Positions 1-11,640 of a stretch of DNA of 55,460 bases are shown one piece after another (positions within the stretch are counted from its first letter, which is position 1; each line of letters starts with the position of its first letter). A program made the position numbers and the translations under genes. This stretch comes from Marasmius tenuissimus. Its lineage: Eukaryota > Basidiomycota > Agaricomycetes > Agaricales > Marasmiaceae. The DNA lies in NCBI GenBank assembly GCA_029532415.1, contig JAQOTA010000004.1, positions 1 through 55,460 of the forward strand, read 5' to 3'. Under the pieces are notes generated by a model. It did not search any database and had not been told where the DNA came from. It saw nothing but the letters and a program-made list of their open reading frames with translations.

Positions 1-789
1 TTCCTTGGAGACCACCTGCCTGAACGCCTTCACCCAATCCCTTCCAAGACGTAAGCGGGACCAGACGTAGACGTGGACATCCTAACGTTAACGGGTACAC
101 TCACCGCGCCGAATTTGGTTTGACCTCCACCGAATTAGTACGTGCATCACTAATGAAATTGCGAAACTCGTGAAGGAAAAACGGAGAAGCAACGAAAATT
201 TCAAGCGAAAGATCGATAGAACACGACACAGGAGCCCACCGTATGTGGCCATTGCAATTCGAGGTATTGATACGAGCTGAAAATCGAGGGAAGCGCTTTA
301 AAAGAAGCTCGCCCCGTGTGACGCTCTTTATACTTCGAGTCCTCGACACTTCGAAAGCATGTCACGTGGATATTCGAACCCCCCCGACGACGCGTCGAAC
401 CATACTAATAGGCAGGCAGCCATGACGTACGCACACAGGCACGAGTGCATGCAACTGTCATGAATCATGACCATCGAGACTCAACCTGACTCAGCCCGTG
501 ATCAATCGAATCTCAAGTCAATTTCCAGGAACAAGGAATCCCGGGCGCAACAGCGACGACCCTCGACGACCCCACTCCGCAACGTAAACTATCACCGCCG
601 ACTTCGAGGGTTGCACCGTCCAGTCCCTATGCACTGTCACGACCCTAGAACCCTGTAGACTACTATACACGCCAAACGAAGTGGATTAAGTTATCGCCAT
701 CATAGATTGAAGAGGACACTACTTTAAGTCTTCTGGTTCATAAAAACGACTCACTAGTTTCAAGCACCTGTCAACCAACATACCCACAC
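1..789. other. No gene recognised
   Basis: Only short open frames are present, with no family resemblance and no convincing exon-intron chain. The stretch is treated as intergenic. Confidence 0.5.
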
Positions 790-1973
790 ATGGATTCTCC
801 GAGCCCTCGCATCGAAAACGACTCGAACCTTCAAAGTCCGCACAACCTCGGCCCCGAGCACGAACCTCTCTTGCAAGAGAGCTCCGACCGATTCGTACTT
901 TTTTCCTATCCACTTTCAGGAGTACGAGACCATCATTGTCAAACCAAGAAACAGCTAACGGGCACTTAGGTGTGGAACATGTATAAAAAGGCACAAGCCT
1001 CAATTTGGACGGCCGAAGATCGACCTATCAAAAGACATACAAGATTGGGACAAGAAGTTGACCTCGAACGAACGCTTCTTCATTTCTCGCGTACTCGCAT
1101 TCTTCGCAACCTCGGATGGAATTGTAAACGAAAACCTCACATCACGCTTCGCTACAGAGGTCACTCTACCGAAGCCAGGTGCTTCTACGGCCTACAGATT
1201 ATGATAGAAACGTACATGCAGAGACATACGCCCTCCTCATCCACACATTCGTCACGGACAGCGAGGAACGGGATCAGTTTTCCGCGCAATTGACACCGTG
1301 GTTCTATCAAGCTGAAAGCACAATGGCTCTTAAGTGGATTGCGAACAAGGAAGCCTCGTTCGCGGAGAGACTCGTCGCCTTCGCCGCGGTTGAAGGCATT
1401 TTCTTCTCAGGATCATTTGCTGCGATTTTCTGGTTGCGAAAACGGGGACTCATGCCCGGCCTCACCTTTTCCAACGAGCTTATAGCCCGCGACGAGGGAC
1501 TTCACACAGAATTTGCGACGCTCATGTTCTCGCTACTTGAACATAAGCCACCCGTGGACACCATCCTCGCTATCATACAAGAAGCCGTCTCTATCGAACA
1601 ACAATTCGTTCGAGGTGAGTACTGTCACGAACTGTTCAAACAAGCACCACCCGTAACGCTGCACAGACTCCTTACCGGTCGACTTGATTGGCATCAATTC
1701 TACAACGATGGGAAAATACATTGAATTTGTGGCGAACCGCTTACTCGAAGCTCTGGGGTCTACTCCAATCTACGATGCATCAAACCCCTTTGACTTCATG
1801 GAACTCATCTCGATGGAAGGAAAGACGAATTTCTTTGAGAAACGAGTGTCAGAATATACAACTGGAAACATTGTCAGTGGACAAAAACCACAGTCATTGT
1901 AAGTCATTCTTCAATAAAATGCAAACTTCTGACATTCGATCCCATTTACAGCACCATGACCGAAGACTTCTAA
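790..1973 (+). pseudogene. RNR2: Ribonucleotide reductase small subunit (R2), frame-broken
   Basis: The family makes dNTPs: R2 holds the di-iron centre and tyrosyl radical that drive the large subunit. A start at 790 leads into EPLLQESSDRFVLF, then a T-run breaks the frame. Further single-base shifts fall near 915-970, 1016, 1175, 1200 and 1270-1335, so the diiron Asp (SDGIVNEN), NVHAETY with the radical Tyr, and the rest lie in different frames. From about 1335 the gene is intact: VEGIFFSG, then [11 protein letters not shown] with the last Glu and His ligands. Canonical introns at 1615-1666 and 1899-1951 join [20 protein letters not shown] and the C-terminal tail SFTMTEDF, matching the family's conserved acidic tail ending in Phe. 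The back half therefore looks functional and the front half does not. Either this is a young pseudogene or the assembly holds indel errors here. Identification is very sure; the broken state is as read. Confidence 0.88.
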
Positions 1974-2624
1974 GCCCCTCATTTCCAATGTGACGCATAT
2001 CGGCCACACATAAATAACTTCTATACAACTTACCACTGTTCCAAGCCCCTGGTATAGAAAGAAAATGACTCTATTAATTTATTTATTGACTGCGCAAGCT
2101 TCAATACTCTTTTATGCGAAACCTAACTGCATATTCTCCTGACAAATCTGAAGAAAAAGTTTAACGACGGCATTCCAGGTCGAACTGACCGAGCCTGAAC
2201 AAGTGCGCTATTACAGAATCCGATGGCAACTCTCTTTAACCGACATAGTGAAACGCCACGCCCGTCCAAGGGTCGGATTTCAGATGATCAGAAAACAAAT
2301 CGGAATTGTAGGATCGGTCTACGAAAAGCAACATGCCAGACCTGTTGAAACTTCGACTCCTCATGGGCAATACGAGTCAGAATTGGGAGTCAAACTCCTC
2401 TCGACCCGAACTTCGCACCTTTGGACGTGAAACTACCTGACAGCAATCAAACTCAGACAGCTCGTGGTTCCGCCGTGCGAGCTCGAAGTATTCAGAGGTA
2501 ATCAACGTCAGGGTAGTGAGGGCTGAAAGTCTGTGGAACTCACGTTCAATTCGAGTTGAGGATCCAGGTGAGCACCTTGTTTTTTATTTCAGGCGGCGAG
2601 AGCAACGGACATCGTTCACGTCTA
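1974..2624. other. No gene recognised
   Basis: Short frames only. The stretch lies between the R2 gene and the left arm of the large inverted repeat, and I see no shared sequence with the far side of the other arm. Confidence 0.45.
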
Positions 2625-3935
2625 TTGTTGTGAAGAGTACCGAGTACTGAATATCCTCATCCACAAGGAACACTTTGATCTTTCTGTCATGTATAGGTAA
2701 AGGTCAGGGTGATTGCGAGAACGAAAAACGGGGAACCTACAGTATTTGCCAAATAGGAAGCGGAGTTGCGGGTTGGGCTTGTCTCGATACAAGATCAACT
2801 TGTCTGATTGATGTTGCGCGAACCGGACCTCTGTAGTGGCGGAGCAGAACCAAACCGAACCCATTCAGTTGCTAATTAGTTCGTTCTATTGATGAGCCCC
2901 GACACGCAGGGTCGTAGATGTCCCGGAGTCGGAGATAGTTTAAATCTCTGGAACGCTTGATCTTCTGGGAAACATGAGGTGTCAGAACAATTCTAATGAG
3001 GGTAAACATGGCCTTACCGCATTGAGTGACATGGATGCGCGTCGGAATTCCGAATACGACGTCTTCAGAAAGTCCAACGATCCTTGGTGTATGTACGTGG
3101 AAGGGCTACCGGTGAGAGAAAAGAACGGGGACTTGTGAGATTCCTGGCGTATTGAGTTCATGTCGGCGGAGGGTCGAGGCTTTGTGGTTGCGAATATCTG
3201 GCCGCAAAGTGTATTCCTCCACACCGTGTAAATCGGGACTGGCAACTGATGTCCCGTCGATTCAAGGATCGCAAAGGAGTGTCTGACCCAGCAGGTGCTC
3301 TGCTTTGCTTTCTCTGTAGCCGTGGGGACGATAGGTTCGGCGGTTGCACGACGGAATCCCGGTGTTTCTAAGAGGTAAAAGGCAGGGAATGGGCCTATAC
3401 TGGTCCCCATACAAACCGATAGCGAGACCCTTGAAAGCTGAAACTTGTACTCACGGCTGCCGAGCGTGGAATAGGTATAGCACAGTCTGACTCCACGGAG
3501 AGGAGAGACCGGTCGCGCCAGCGACGTTTGTGGCCTCATGAGCCTGGTCGATACGATTACAGGGTCATCGGACGCTTCTCTGGTCCTCCGAAACTGAACG
3601 TGTGAGGTGTTTCTGTAGCATATGTGGTCAGGTCAGACGTCGACGAGTGTCCGAACTGGGGGGTGAGACTTTACCATAATTCAAAATGAAGGTTCGTGAG
3701 TGTTTCAACGAATAGGCAACAAACCGGTGTCGTGTACGAACTGAACATCCGGACCTTGTCGAACCTTCGCGAGTCAGAATCGAGAATTTTGCTTTCCGGA
3801 GGTTGGGGCCCGAGGTCAGGGTCTTCTTTTCAGGCTGGTATTCTTCTGCGAAAGACGAAAGACCGACGAGATCAATCGTTCGCAAGACCGAGTCAGACTT
3901 GTTGCGGCTATGATCAGAACAATCAGCCTTGCTTT
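2625..3935 (-). repeat. Large inverted repeat, arm A
   Basis: The reverse complement of this block matches 14745-16050 over about 1.3 kb, including an intron and its splice sites. The central 560 bases are nearly identical, with about four amino-acid changes and one codon indel in 185 codons. The outer end near 2625-2865 is clearly more diverged, roughly three quarters identical in translation. No terminal inverted repeat or target-site duplication was found, so a segmental duplication is as likely as a transposon. Confidence 0.85.
2872..3539 (-). CDS. Unknown protein of the inverted-repeat family, copy A
   Basis: I do not recognise this family. The reading starts MRPQTSLARPVSPLRG and runs through a long exon to SMSLNA. 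A canonical intron at 2965-3017 (GTAAGG to CCCAG) joins it to KIKRSRDLNYLRLRDIYDP, ending at a TAG at 2872. No signal peptide, membrane helix or known catalytic motif is visible. The conserved part extends upstream of the chosen Met in the same frame (SDDPVIVSTRL), and a further upstream exon around 3628-3885 (LSSFAEEYQPEKKTLTSGP) is also shared with copy B, so the true start probably lies further out. Compared with copy B, one Val is missing and the C-terminus is a few residues longer. Conservation of frame and splice sites in both arms is the main reason to call it coding. Confidence 0.45.
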
Positions 3936-4035
3936 GCTGTTCAATGGGTGGGCGAACATGACATTACCAAGATATCAGCTTCAATGCGGCTGAACAAAAC
4001 GAAACTCGAAATGATGCAACGCATACAAGAGTAAT

Positions 4036-4996
4036 GTGCAACAGTTGTGAATTGAAATGGCTGGCGTAAGACACTGTTTCAGTCAAAGATCCTGAGCGGG
4101 CTAGACGACAAGAGAGTCGGTCTACGGAGACTTATGAGTGACTAGTAGACAAGCGGGTGCCCACGATTCACACACTTGTACTTACGTGTAAAGTTACTGC
4201 TTACTCACTCAGAGACGCTGAATATCTTTAGCGCTCAAGTGATTTGATCTTCGCTATTTTGAAAACGTACTCTACGCTGGGACTATATTTCCAACTGTAT
4301 GCTTTGTTTGAACCGTCGTTCTGAGTTTGGGCTTCTTTGTTACTCAGGTGTGTTAAAAGATTATTGGCCTCGATATGTGGACTATGACCAGGTTGCATCT
4401 AGGTTCTTCCACCAGCAGTCCTACTCGTTACCACGGTAGTTCTGTAAGCACGGTAACTGTGGTGTTTGTGTCCTCTCGGTGCTCGTTCCTACTAGCCTTC
4501 GCCCATTCTTCATTCTATTTCGTTCTCGGCGCGTCAGGACAACTCAACGCACACTGGCATGATCATCTGGCATCCCTCCCCGAGTTTTGAGGGCATCCAA
4601 TCATAATCGTACCTAATAGCTAAGAGCTCCGCGCGTTCAAACAGAGAAATGCAAAGAGTCACGAGCGAGTTGGCTTCTTCACTGACAGCCCCAAGATATC
4701 TCAACATCGTCCAAATCAGGTTCCTTCCGATCCAATCCGTAGTAAATGATAAAGATATTTGAGCCCCATTTCTTTTGTTCCTTTCCCGTGGGCCCACACA
4801 TCGTTCGCCTTCATCTTACTAGCGTCACGGCCATTTACCTTTTCGGGATCCTTCCGAGGTTGATGTGGAATACCGGGACTGCCTTTCGGGTTCAACCAAC
4901 AGACCCCTTCTCCTAAGGCCTCCTTGCTCATCGGCAATCGTGAGTGTCTGTCTTCTGTCGACTATACTTCATACACCAACACCATCCCCTAGTAGT
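4036..4996. other. Intergenic, nothing recognised
   Basis: No long frame with family resemblance and no obvious repeat. A promoter for the downstream F-box gene should lie here, but I see no clear TATA box. Confidence 0.4.
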
Positions 4997-6777
4997 ATGC
5001 CCCTACTGCTACAGAGAGATAACCGAGAGAAACGACAGATCCAACTATGCCAACACTGCTGCATGTTGTTCCAACAAATGCTACACCCCCCGCCACCAAC
5101 CAATGCTTATCGTAACCCTATGGTCTATCAACACGACAGGCTTACCGAGGAAGCACGTATACGCGATGACATTACCTCTCTGCAAGCATACGACGACCAG
5201 TTATTAAAAATCGACGTCGTCAGGGACCAACTCATTGCCCATCGCGCAGAAGCACGGCGCCGCATTCAATGCCGCCAACATTTACTTTCCTCGTTCAGAA
5301 AGATCCCCCCGGAAATTTGGGAACAGATATTCTTTACTTTCTGTTTCTCCGATGACGAAACGAACCTCCGCGACGGACAGTACTATCCCCACCTACTCTA
5401 TCCCATCCAAATCTCGGAACATCGACATATGAAGCCATACATGCTATCACAAGTCTGCTTCCACTGGCGAAACATTGTGAATCAGTGCCATGCACTGTGG
5501 ACGCGGATCAGCATTGATCTCTCCCTATTTCTTCCCTCTGGCGACGCACCTCTCCAAAAGCAAGCCTTACGAACGCTTCGGGTCATATCAGAGAGATCTG
5601 GTAGATTACCATTGGAGCTACGTCTCGAGTCGTACGCATTGGACGAAGATCGTTCTTACTTTGCAGTTACCCCGTCGCTCAGAAGAGCATTCAAAGAAGC
5701 ATTTTCACGAACCCAATATCTTGACGCCACTATAGACATCTTTCGCCAAATCGATTTCCGCGGAGCCACTGCATTCCCTGTTCTCCGCTGCGCCGTCCTC
5801 GAGAACCATGGAGATCTCAGCCTCCCCGCCCCCGGCCTATTCACAAACGACCAAGTTCAGATCCTTCTCAGAGCCCCACAATTACAGTGTATTTCGATCA
5901 CAACTCTTCGTTGGGTCGTTGGGATATCACCCTTCCCCTTGCGACATCTAACGAACTTCACTTGCTACGGCATTCTCACGAGGTCGGACCTAGAGCATCT
6001 TCATCACACCTGCCCGACACTGCATAATCTCAATATTAGAGTCAACTGGACAACAGTTGCGGGGGAAAGACCTGACGTCCTCATGTTCGCAGAGCTTCGG
6101 GGCCTGGTTTTGCATCACGACGGATGGAGCCCCGTATCTGTCCTGCAACACATCGTCGCACCATCACTCACCGATCTCACCCACTACTCCCCGTCCGGTG
6201 GATCTGACACCGTCGACGCGTTCACAGACTTCGTCGACCGCAGCGCCTGTACATTGCGTGTAGTGTCCTTCCATTTAGATGCTCGGCGCTTCGTGGGCAA
6301 CTCTCACGACATGTGGTGTCAAGTAACTGAGCGACTGCCTGCACTAGAGGCATTCACGGTAAATCTACTCACAGAGGGGACTTCCGGAGGACAAGAAACA
6401 GCTCAAGATCTACTCTCAGCGATGGAACCCACAAGGGTGGGCTGACCATGTATCCCCGTATACGGCTCCCAGACCTGCAGGCATTCTCGTTCACCATTGA
6501 ACAAGAGAGAGGGCGGTTGCTAGATGGACCCCGACTTCAGTGGACGCTCCAACGGTTCATGACCATGACGGAGACCAGGAGACTTTATCGTCGTCCCGAC
6601 CGAGATTCGTCTTCATTCCACATTGCGTCGATCTCTATGCAATCTCGAACACGGGATCAAACCAATCCGGAGTACGAAGTATACACAGACCATGTTCGTT
6701 CACAAGCAACAAACTTGAGTTCAAACGGACTAGTACTGACCATTAAAATCAATGACCGCATCATCTTCTCATCCAGA
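4997..6777 (+). CDS. F-box protein with late frame break
   Basis: F-box proteins recruit targets to SCF ubiquitin ligases through Skp1. After a helical, charged lead (RIRDDITSLQAYDDQLL, about residues 60-80 of this reading) comes the F-box signature SFRKIPPEIWEQIF and, further on, LSQVCFHWRNIVNQCHALWT. A long tail follows with leucine-rich spacing, such as LPLELRLES and LHNLNIRVNW. This is the common Agaricomycete layout of about 500-600 residues. The frame closes at 6445, but LPDLQAFSFTIEQ and its continuation to 6777 resume one base off, so a single indel near 6415-6445 splits the end. The start is uncertain: Met codons at 4865, 4997 and 5063 all share the frame, and 4997 was chosen arbitrarily among the plausible ones. 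Such genes are often lineage-expanded and no target can be inferred. Confidence 0.75.
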
Positions 6778-6779
6778 TA

Positions 6780-7462
6780 ATTCTATAAAGTGCCTTAAAA
6801 TGCTATTGTATGTGACACCCGTCTTGAATAGACAAAGACTGGGAGAAGACATTCGTCGACTGAGGAAACTTGAATGGAGATCAAAGTAAATGTCGTGATC
6901 ACGATGGATAGTCGGGACTCTGCAGGTCACAGCATCCTAGATCTCACCATCGTCACCTAGGGCTGCCGATATATCTATAGAACTTAGACTGAGTGAGTCT
7001 CCTGTGTTGTAATTTACGTGAATGGACTAGCTCCTGGAACTCCTCGGGTAGGCCACAGTAGCTCGACAAAGGTGGTCGGAGGCAGGCTCCTTTTGGTCCT
7101 TTTCCTGTAAGCTCAAAAAAACAGTGCTCGCTCCCTGAGGCTTGAGCTCCCGCACTAAAATTACTTGATAAGTTAAGGCACCTCCTGCTTCCCGTATATG
7201 TTGCATAGTACTTTACGGACACCTATCGATTGCTCCCGAACTCCCGCACTGCTAGAAGATGCTGATTGCCAGCTCCTCATGCCCCCCGTATATCATGCAG
7301 TAATCAGAAATCAACACCGTTTATCATTTATACAAATTCAACTACATATATCTGAACATTCGAGTAGAAATCGCACGCAAGAAAAATGATGTGGCCCCTC
7401 CCAGACCCGATCTTATCTCTACATAGTGTTCGCGTCCGCACTTCCGACTTGTTTGATTCACG
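6780..7462. other. Intergenic, nothing recognised
   Basis: AT-richer spacer between the F-box gene and the 3' end of the minus-strand chromo shadow gene. No repeat or RNA gene was seen. Confidence 0.4.
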
Positions 7463-7962
7463 CTATTTCTGAGTTTGCGATGGCCCGTCGTCGTAGTCTC
7501 GGTAGACAATGGTGCTGAGGCTCCTTTCCTCATAGTATTGGATCAGCTGTATTCATAATGAGCATCTTGGCAACGCAAAAAAACTGAATCAGGCACGAGA
7601 TACCTTTTGAGGCAACCTCAACCTCGCTACCTTCAGCGGCAAGCAGGCATGTACGCGACGAGCACGTTCATTCCTGAGCGGTTCAACAACGGAAGGTCAG
7701 CATATCGACTATTTGTGATAGGTGAACACACTCACAATTGGACATATACAATATCTCGAGGGCCGTTGTCTGTGCGTGCGCGTTCGATGTATTCCACATT
7801 GTCGACGATGTCGTCCCAAGTCACGTAGTGTCCGAAGTTGGATTTCAGGAAGTCAAACTCGTAGACCGTGTCGTCCTCGAGCGTTGCGCTGAAATTCATC
7901 GTAAACGCCTACTCATTAAGTACGTATTGGTCGACTTACGCGTTTGCTGTGGGACCTGACAT
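7463..7962 (-). CDS. Stand-alone chromo shadow domain-like protein 1
   Basis: Four short exons read cleanly on the minus strand. They are joined by introns 7889-7939, 7674-7735 and 7547-7603, all GT-AG, and give about 105 residues from MSGPTANA to a TAG at 7463. Motifs in order are an acidic lead, FGHYVTWDDIVDNVEYIER, DIVYVQLNERARR, and VARLRLPQKLIQYYEER. The Trp-x-x-hydrophobic start, the basic 'strand' block and the Pro-Gln-x-hydrophobic-Ile-x-Tyr-Tyr-Glu helix match the chromo shadow domain of HP1 proteins, which dimerises and binds PxVxL partners. No chromodomain is encoded upstream. The second copy at 10547-11052 has introns after the same residues, proving a shared gene structure. HP1-type function (heterochromatin, nucleus) is inference from the domain; expression is unknown. 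Confidence 0.65.
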
Positions 7963-8231
7963 CTTCCAAAGGGCTGGGCTGAGAGTATGTGAGAGTACAC
8001 AGATTTTGGCTGAGAGATTATCGTCGTCGTTGTTGATAAAATTCACCAAGTTCGCTCACTTTTATTGGGCCGCAGCCACCGGTGATTGTTAAGCATTCAC
8101 ACGCACTGACCACCGTTCCTCCGTGTGGGCTTGCTTCTGGACCAACAACCAGTACTTTTCTCTTACCTTACTGCGTGTCTCCTCTGCAGCGCCAACGCGA
8201 CGCTAACCTTCGGGATCAAATTTATCAGAAC

Positions 8232-8694
8232 ATGGATGTCAAACCAGTTGACCAAAAGGACCGGTTGTTCAAATACAACGAAAACGATTCACCGCGCGAT
8301 CGCTCGTTCTCCGACATTCTCCTTGCCACCGCGCCAATATTTGGCCTATTCAACGGAATCTCCAAGGCCGCTGGTGAAACAGGCTCTGCTCGTTTGATCC
8401 CGTTCATGGACAGGATGTCAGGTACATTGTTTGCTGTATGGAAGGACGGATCAGAACTCGACAGCGAGCGTGAGCAGACACAGAGGATGAAACGTGTCAA
8501 AAAGGTACGAATCGCGTTATTCGGTATGGGGTTTATCGTTGATGATTTTCCAGGAACTCATGCAAGGCGTTGTTTCGCAATACTATAGCATCAGCGTCTC
8601 CAAGGGATGGCAGGAAACCGCACTGGAAGCCAACGAAATCGACTGGGAAGCTGCCTTTGACAAGGCCGTCAGCTCCTTCAATATTGCAGGATAG
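8232..8694 (+). CDS. Unknown protein between the chromo shadow genes
   Basis: The reading from the Met at 8232 (MDVKPVDQKDRLFKYN) runs to RVKK. An intron at 8505-8553 (GTACGA to TTTCCAG) joins this to ELMQGVVSQYYSISVSKGW, ending FDKAVSSFNIAG at 8694. The frame stays open upstream to 8192, just after a good acceptor (CTCTGCAG), so a further 5' exon is likely and 8232 may be internal. The middle, SDILLATAPIFGLFNGIS, is hydrophobic but short and flanked by charged residues, and no clear membrane segment can be claimed. Many acidic and basic residues follow (SELDSEREQTQRMKRVKK), suggesting a helix. I do not recognise the family. It is divergent from the minus-strand chromo shadow gene, with about 270 bp between the two starts. 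Confidence 0.5.
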
Positions 8695-9179
8695 GCTGAT
8701 CCCAAGTTCGTCGAATCTCAAAACGTCAAGAGTTCCTGAGTCTGTCCGGCGACGTTCAAAGAAGTGGAATGCGGTGAGACGAGAGCGAAAGATGCGAGGG
8801 AAGGAGCTGGAGGAGCAGCGAGGTAGTAGTGTACTTGTGATTCCCGGAAAATGTACTGCTTCGCTTTCGGGAGCACAGAGAACAACCTAACAAAACTTGT
8901 AATTGCTGAGCACGAATTGCATTGCTGTCAACTTTGAGCATAGCAGCACGAGGAGCATGGCTGAGAATCTTGAAGACCTTGCGGTACTTGCGGTTTTGAA
9001 TTCGGGAGCACGGGGAGCGGACGTTGAAAGCTTCAAAGCAATGTCATTATAACTACAAAGAGGGTCTCGATACAAGGATAGAACAGCCGACAAACGTGCA
9101 CGTTGTGAGCTCCCAGTCGTTTCCACCTCCCTATAGTGAACATCCTGCGGTACTCCTGATGCTCCCCGTTTCGACCCCC

Positions 9180-10300
9180 GAGTGCTCATCATTGGCAACG
9201 GTCTCCGTTAATCAATGTCGCCTTACGCGTGCCCACCTTCGTCGGGCATAGAGTCATCGGAGTCGGATGTAGCCACCCTTTCCAGGGCGGAGAGCAGCTG
9301 TGCTTCCTAATCATCGTTGATTGCTCGCTCTTCCATGGCGGTGGAAGATAGATCCGGTACATTGAGGCTTCCGAATCCTTGGTTGGTGCTCTGCAAGCCA
9401 TGGTAACTGCCCACGCGGGCAGTGGAGCAGAAGGTGTAACGGATGGGTCTCTATCCCTCCATTGACCGAGCGAAAGGTTCCTACAACAGCTGCATTCGGA
9501 GCGCAACTCGACTGCAAATAGGATGATGACTTACCTGTGAACCCACTTCATCGACTGGTCAAGATAAATCGTTGAGCGATTCAGCTGCAAATGGCGTTCC
9601 TCCAATCGGCACGTCGCTGTACCTCGAAGGCGAGAACGGGGTTCTCGCTTTCCATCCTTCGTATGCTATGGTGGTAGTCAGCATTTTCATCAACTATGGA
9701 TGTAATGAGTCGACGAATTTCCACGTTACAGCGGACGATCTCTTCTCTGGCACGTACAATGCCGAAGTAAAGCCACATCATCTCTCGACATTCAGACCTA
9801 GCCGACACGAGGTCCTTGAGAATGTCATTCTGCGACGGTAGCCCTATCGACTATCTGAGCCCATGTGATTTCTTCCCGGGTGGTGAAAGCAGTTTGGCGG
9901 CGACGTTGTAATGCTCGATGGCCTATTGGATGGTCTGGGCCTGAACTTCGAGTGCACGGGAGATCTGCTCCCTCTGTTTGTATCATGCGAGGCAAAGGTC
10001 GGTTTCAGTTTCGTTGTGAGACCGGCTGCACGCACCGACGCCACTCATGTTCATCTTCGTTAGTTTTAAATCATCCTCCCAATCATCTTTGCACTCATTC
10101 CTGTCTATCGTGAGCCCCTCTTGCACCTCCGGCGGGAGAGCTACCATGCAAAATGTCAGAGCAGAGTTGGAATCCGGTCAGACCTGTACTCACCGCCTTG
10201 GAATGCCTCTCGCCTTGCGAATTCCTATGGAGTGAACCTGTTCGTCATTTTCCGCTTCTCATTCTCCCTAAATCGCTTCCAGACTCCTCAATAACTGTCC
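9180..10300 (-). mobile_element. Decayed KDZ-type transposase, C-terminal remnant
   Basis: Minus-strand fragments in several frames give, in order, LPPEVQEGLTIDRNECKDDW (about 10140), ISRALEVQAQTIQ then AIEHYNVAAKLLSPPGK with an internal stop, ITWAQIVDRATVAE, and after a frame shift MMWLYFGIVRAREEIVRCNV, EIRRLITSIVDENADY and SENPVLAFEVQRR (9581-9808). Then comes a tail with EAQLLSALERVATSDSDDSM ending near 9238. This order matches the coiled-coil end of KDZ (Kyakuja-Dileera-Zisupton) transposases of Agaricomycetes. The catalytic DDE part and the Cys-rich N-terminus are absent. At least one stop and two frame breaks make it inactive. It lies between two chromo shadow genes, its 5' side facing the start of the plus-strand one. 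Confidence 0.62.
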
Positions 10301-10546
10301 GTCATTCAAGACGAACATCCTTTGGCCATGATAGTTCGAGCGGGAGTTTGACAGATTAGATATGAGGAGGGTGATCTCATCTCGGCCATTGCGTGTGAAT
10401 ATTGGACGGCACCGGTGGCTCCGGACTACAAAACGACGGACTTCAACAAAATCACGTCCAACCCACTCAAAACCAAAACCACTACCACCAACGCGTCTCA
10501 CACCAAAAACAAACTCGTGTATTCTCTTCAAAAGCATAATCAGAAA

Positions 10547-11052
10547 ATGTCAGTTGAACACGAATACCCGTAAGTCAATATACCGAAGTTGAAACGACGC
10601 GTCTTCTCATTGTTGCTCGCTCTCAGAACTATTGACGACGCCGAAACCCAAGAAAAGCTCTACGACATCGAGCACATGAAAGTCAACTACGGTCATCACA
10701 CCACCTGGGACCCCATTGTTCGATGCGTGGAAGGTATCCTGCGTGAACCTAAGGGAAACGGCAGCCGAACCACAGTATATGCGAGGCTGTAAGTCCCCTC
10801 ATTTATTCGCACACTTGCGTATCGCTAACAACTGATGGCTCAGGAACGACCGGGGACAACGAAAAATGGTCTGCATGCCGTTGAATGTGGCGAGAACAAG
10901 GTTGCCACAGAAGGTTCGTGGTTCCAGGATCGTGGCTGACACCCTCTCCACCATGTACTGAAATAAAACAATCCCGACAGCTCATCGCCTTCTACGAAAA
11001 GCACCTTGAGTGGCTCGTCCATCCGGACGACGAATCCGGTTCCGACAACTGA
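10547..11052 (+). CDS. Stand-alone chromo shadow domain-like protein 2
   Basis: Four exons are joined by introns 10570-10626, 10789-10843 and 10914-10980, all canonical. The start ATG at 10547 opens MSVEHEYP and the product is about 118 residues, ending in the acidic tail HPDDESGSDN. The core reads YGHHTTWDPIVRCVEGILRE, TVYARLNDRGQRKMVCMPLN, and RLPQKLIAFYEKHLEW. The last segment closely follows the HP1 chromo shadow helix pattern (P-Q-x-x-I-x-F-Y-E-x-x-L-x-W), including the final Trp. Exon boundaries fall at the same residues as in the minus-strand copy (after the ARL/VQL block and after LPQK), so the two are paralogs. The proteins differ strongly elsewhere, so the duplication is old. A missing chromodomain suggests it may dimerise with full HP1 and modulate it; that is inference. 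Confidence 0.75.
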
Positions 11053-11640
11053 TACTACATTGGAGGGGAATAGATGCATCTGATTTTCTTGATTTACGTT
11101 TGTACAACAGTGTACGGGTATCGGGTAACGCGCTGGTAGAACATCGATGAGATTTGCGTGCTTCGTTATGTCTGAGAACTTGAGTACGCGTGAATTTGTC
11201 TAAATTGGAGGAGACGGAGCGTGTGGACTGTTGCGGGGCACAGCTGACTTCAACTTAGAGTATCACTTGGAATTTTCAGACAAAGCTCGTGTTACCGCTT
11301 GAAATAGTACTTGAATCACAAAATAAAGATACAAAGATATAACGAAAGAACGTAGATACATCTTGCAGCAGCCGGAGCCACGAAGGCTCGCCCGCGTCGT
11401 TTGTAACTCCCTCTCGTCTCAGGTTGTCGCAGTCTATAGCCATCTACTCTGTAGTATTCGAAAGTATCGGAAGCCCTAAGTGACCATCGTCAAAACTTCA
11501 CACGAGTAACTCATTTCACCCCCTAGAGCCGCAATCCGCTGCGCCAGTGCAATATCGTGGAGGACTAGCAAAAGAACAATGCATAAATAAGTACATTACG
11601 GTCCCAGTACATCGACAACAACAGTTACTTATGCCGGTCG
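11053..11640. other. Intergenic between convergent genes
   Basis: This is the shared 3' side of the chromo shadow gene (+) and the gene at 11641-13846 (-). It is AT-rich and holds no recognised gene, RNA or repeat. Confidence 0.4.
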
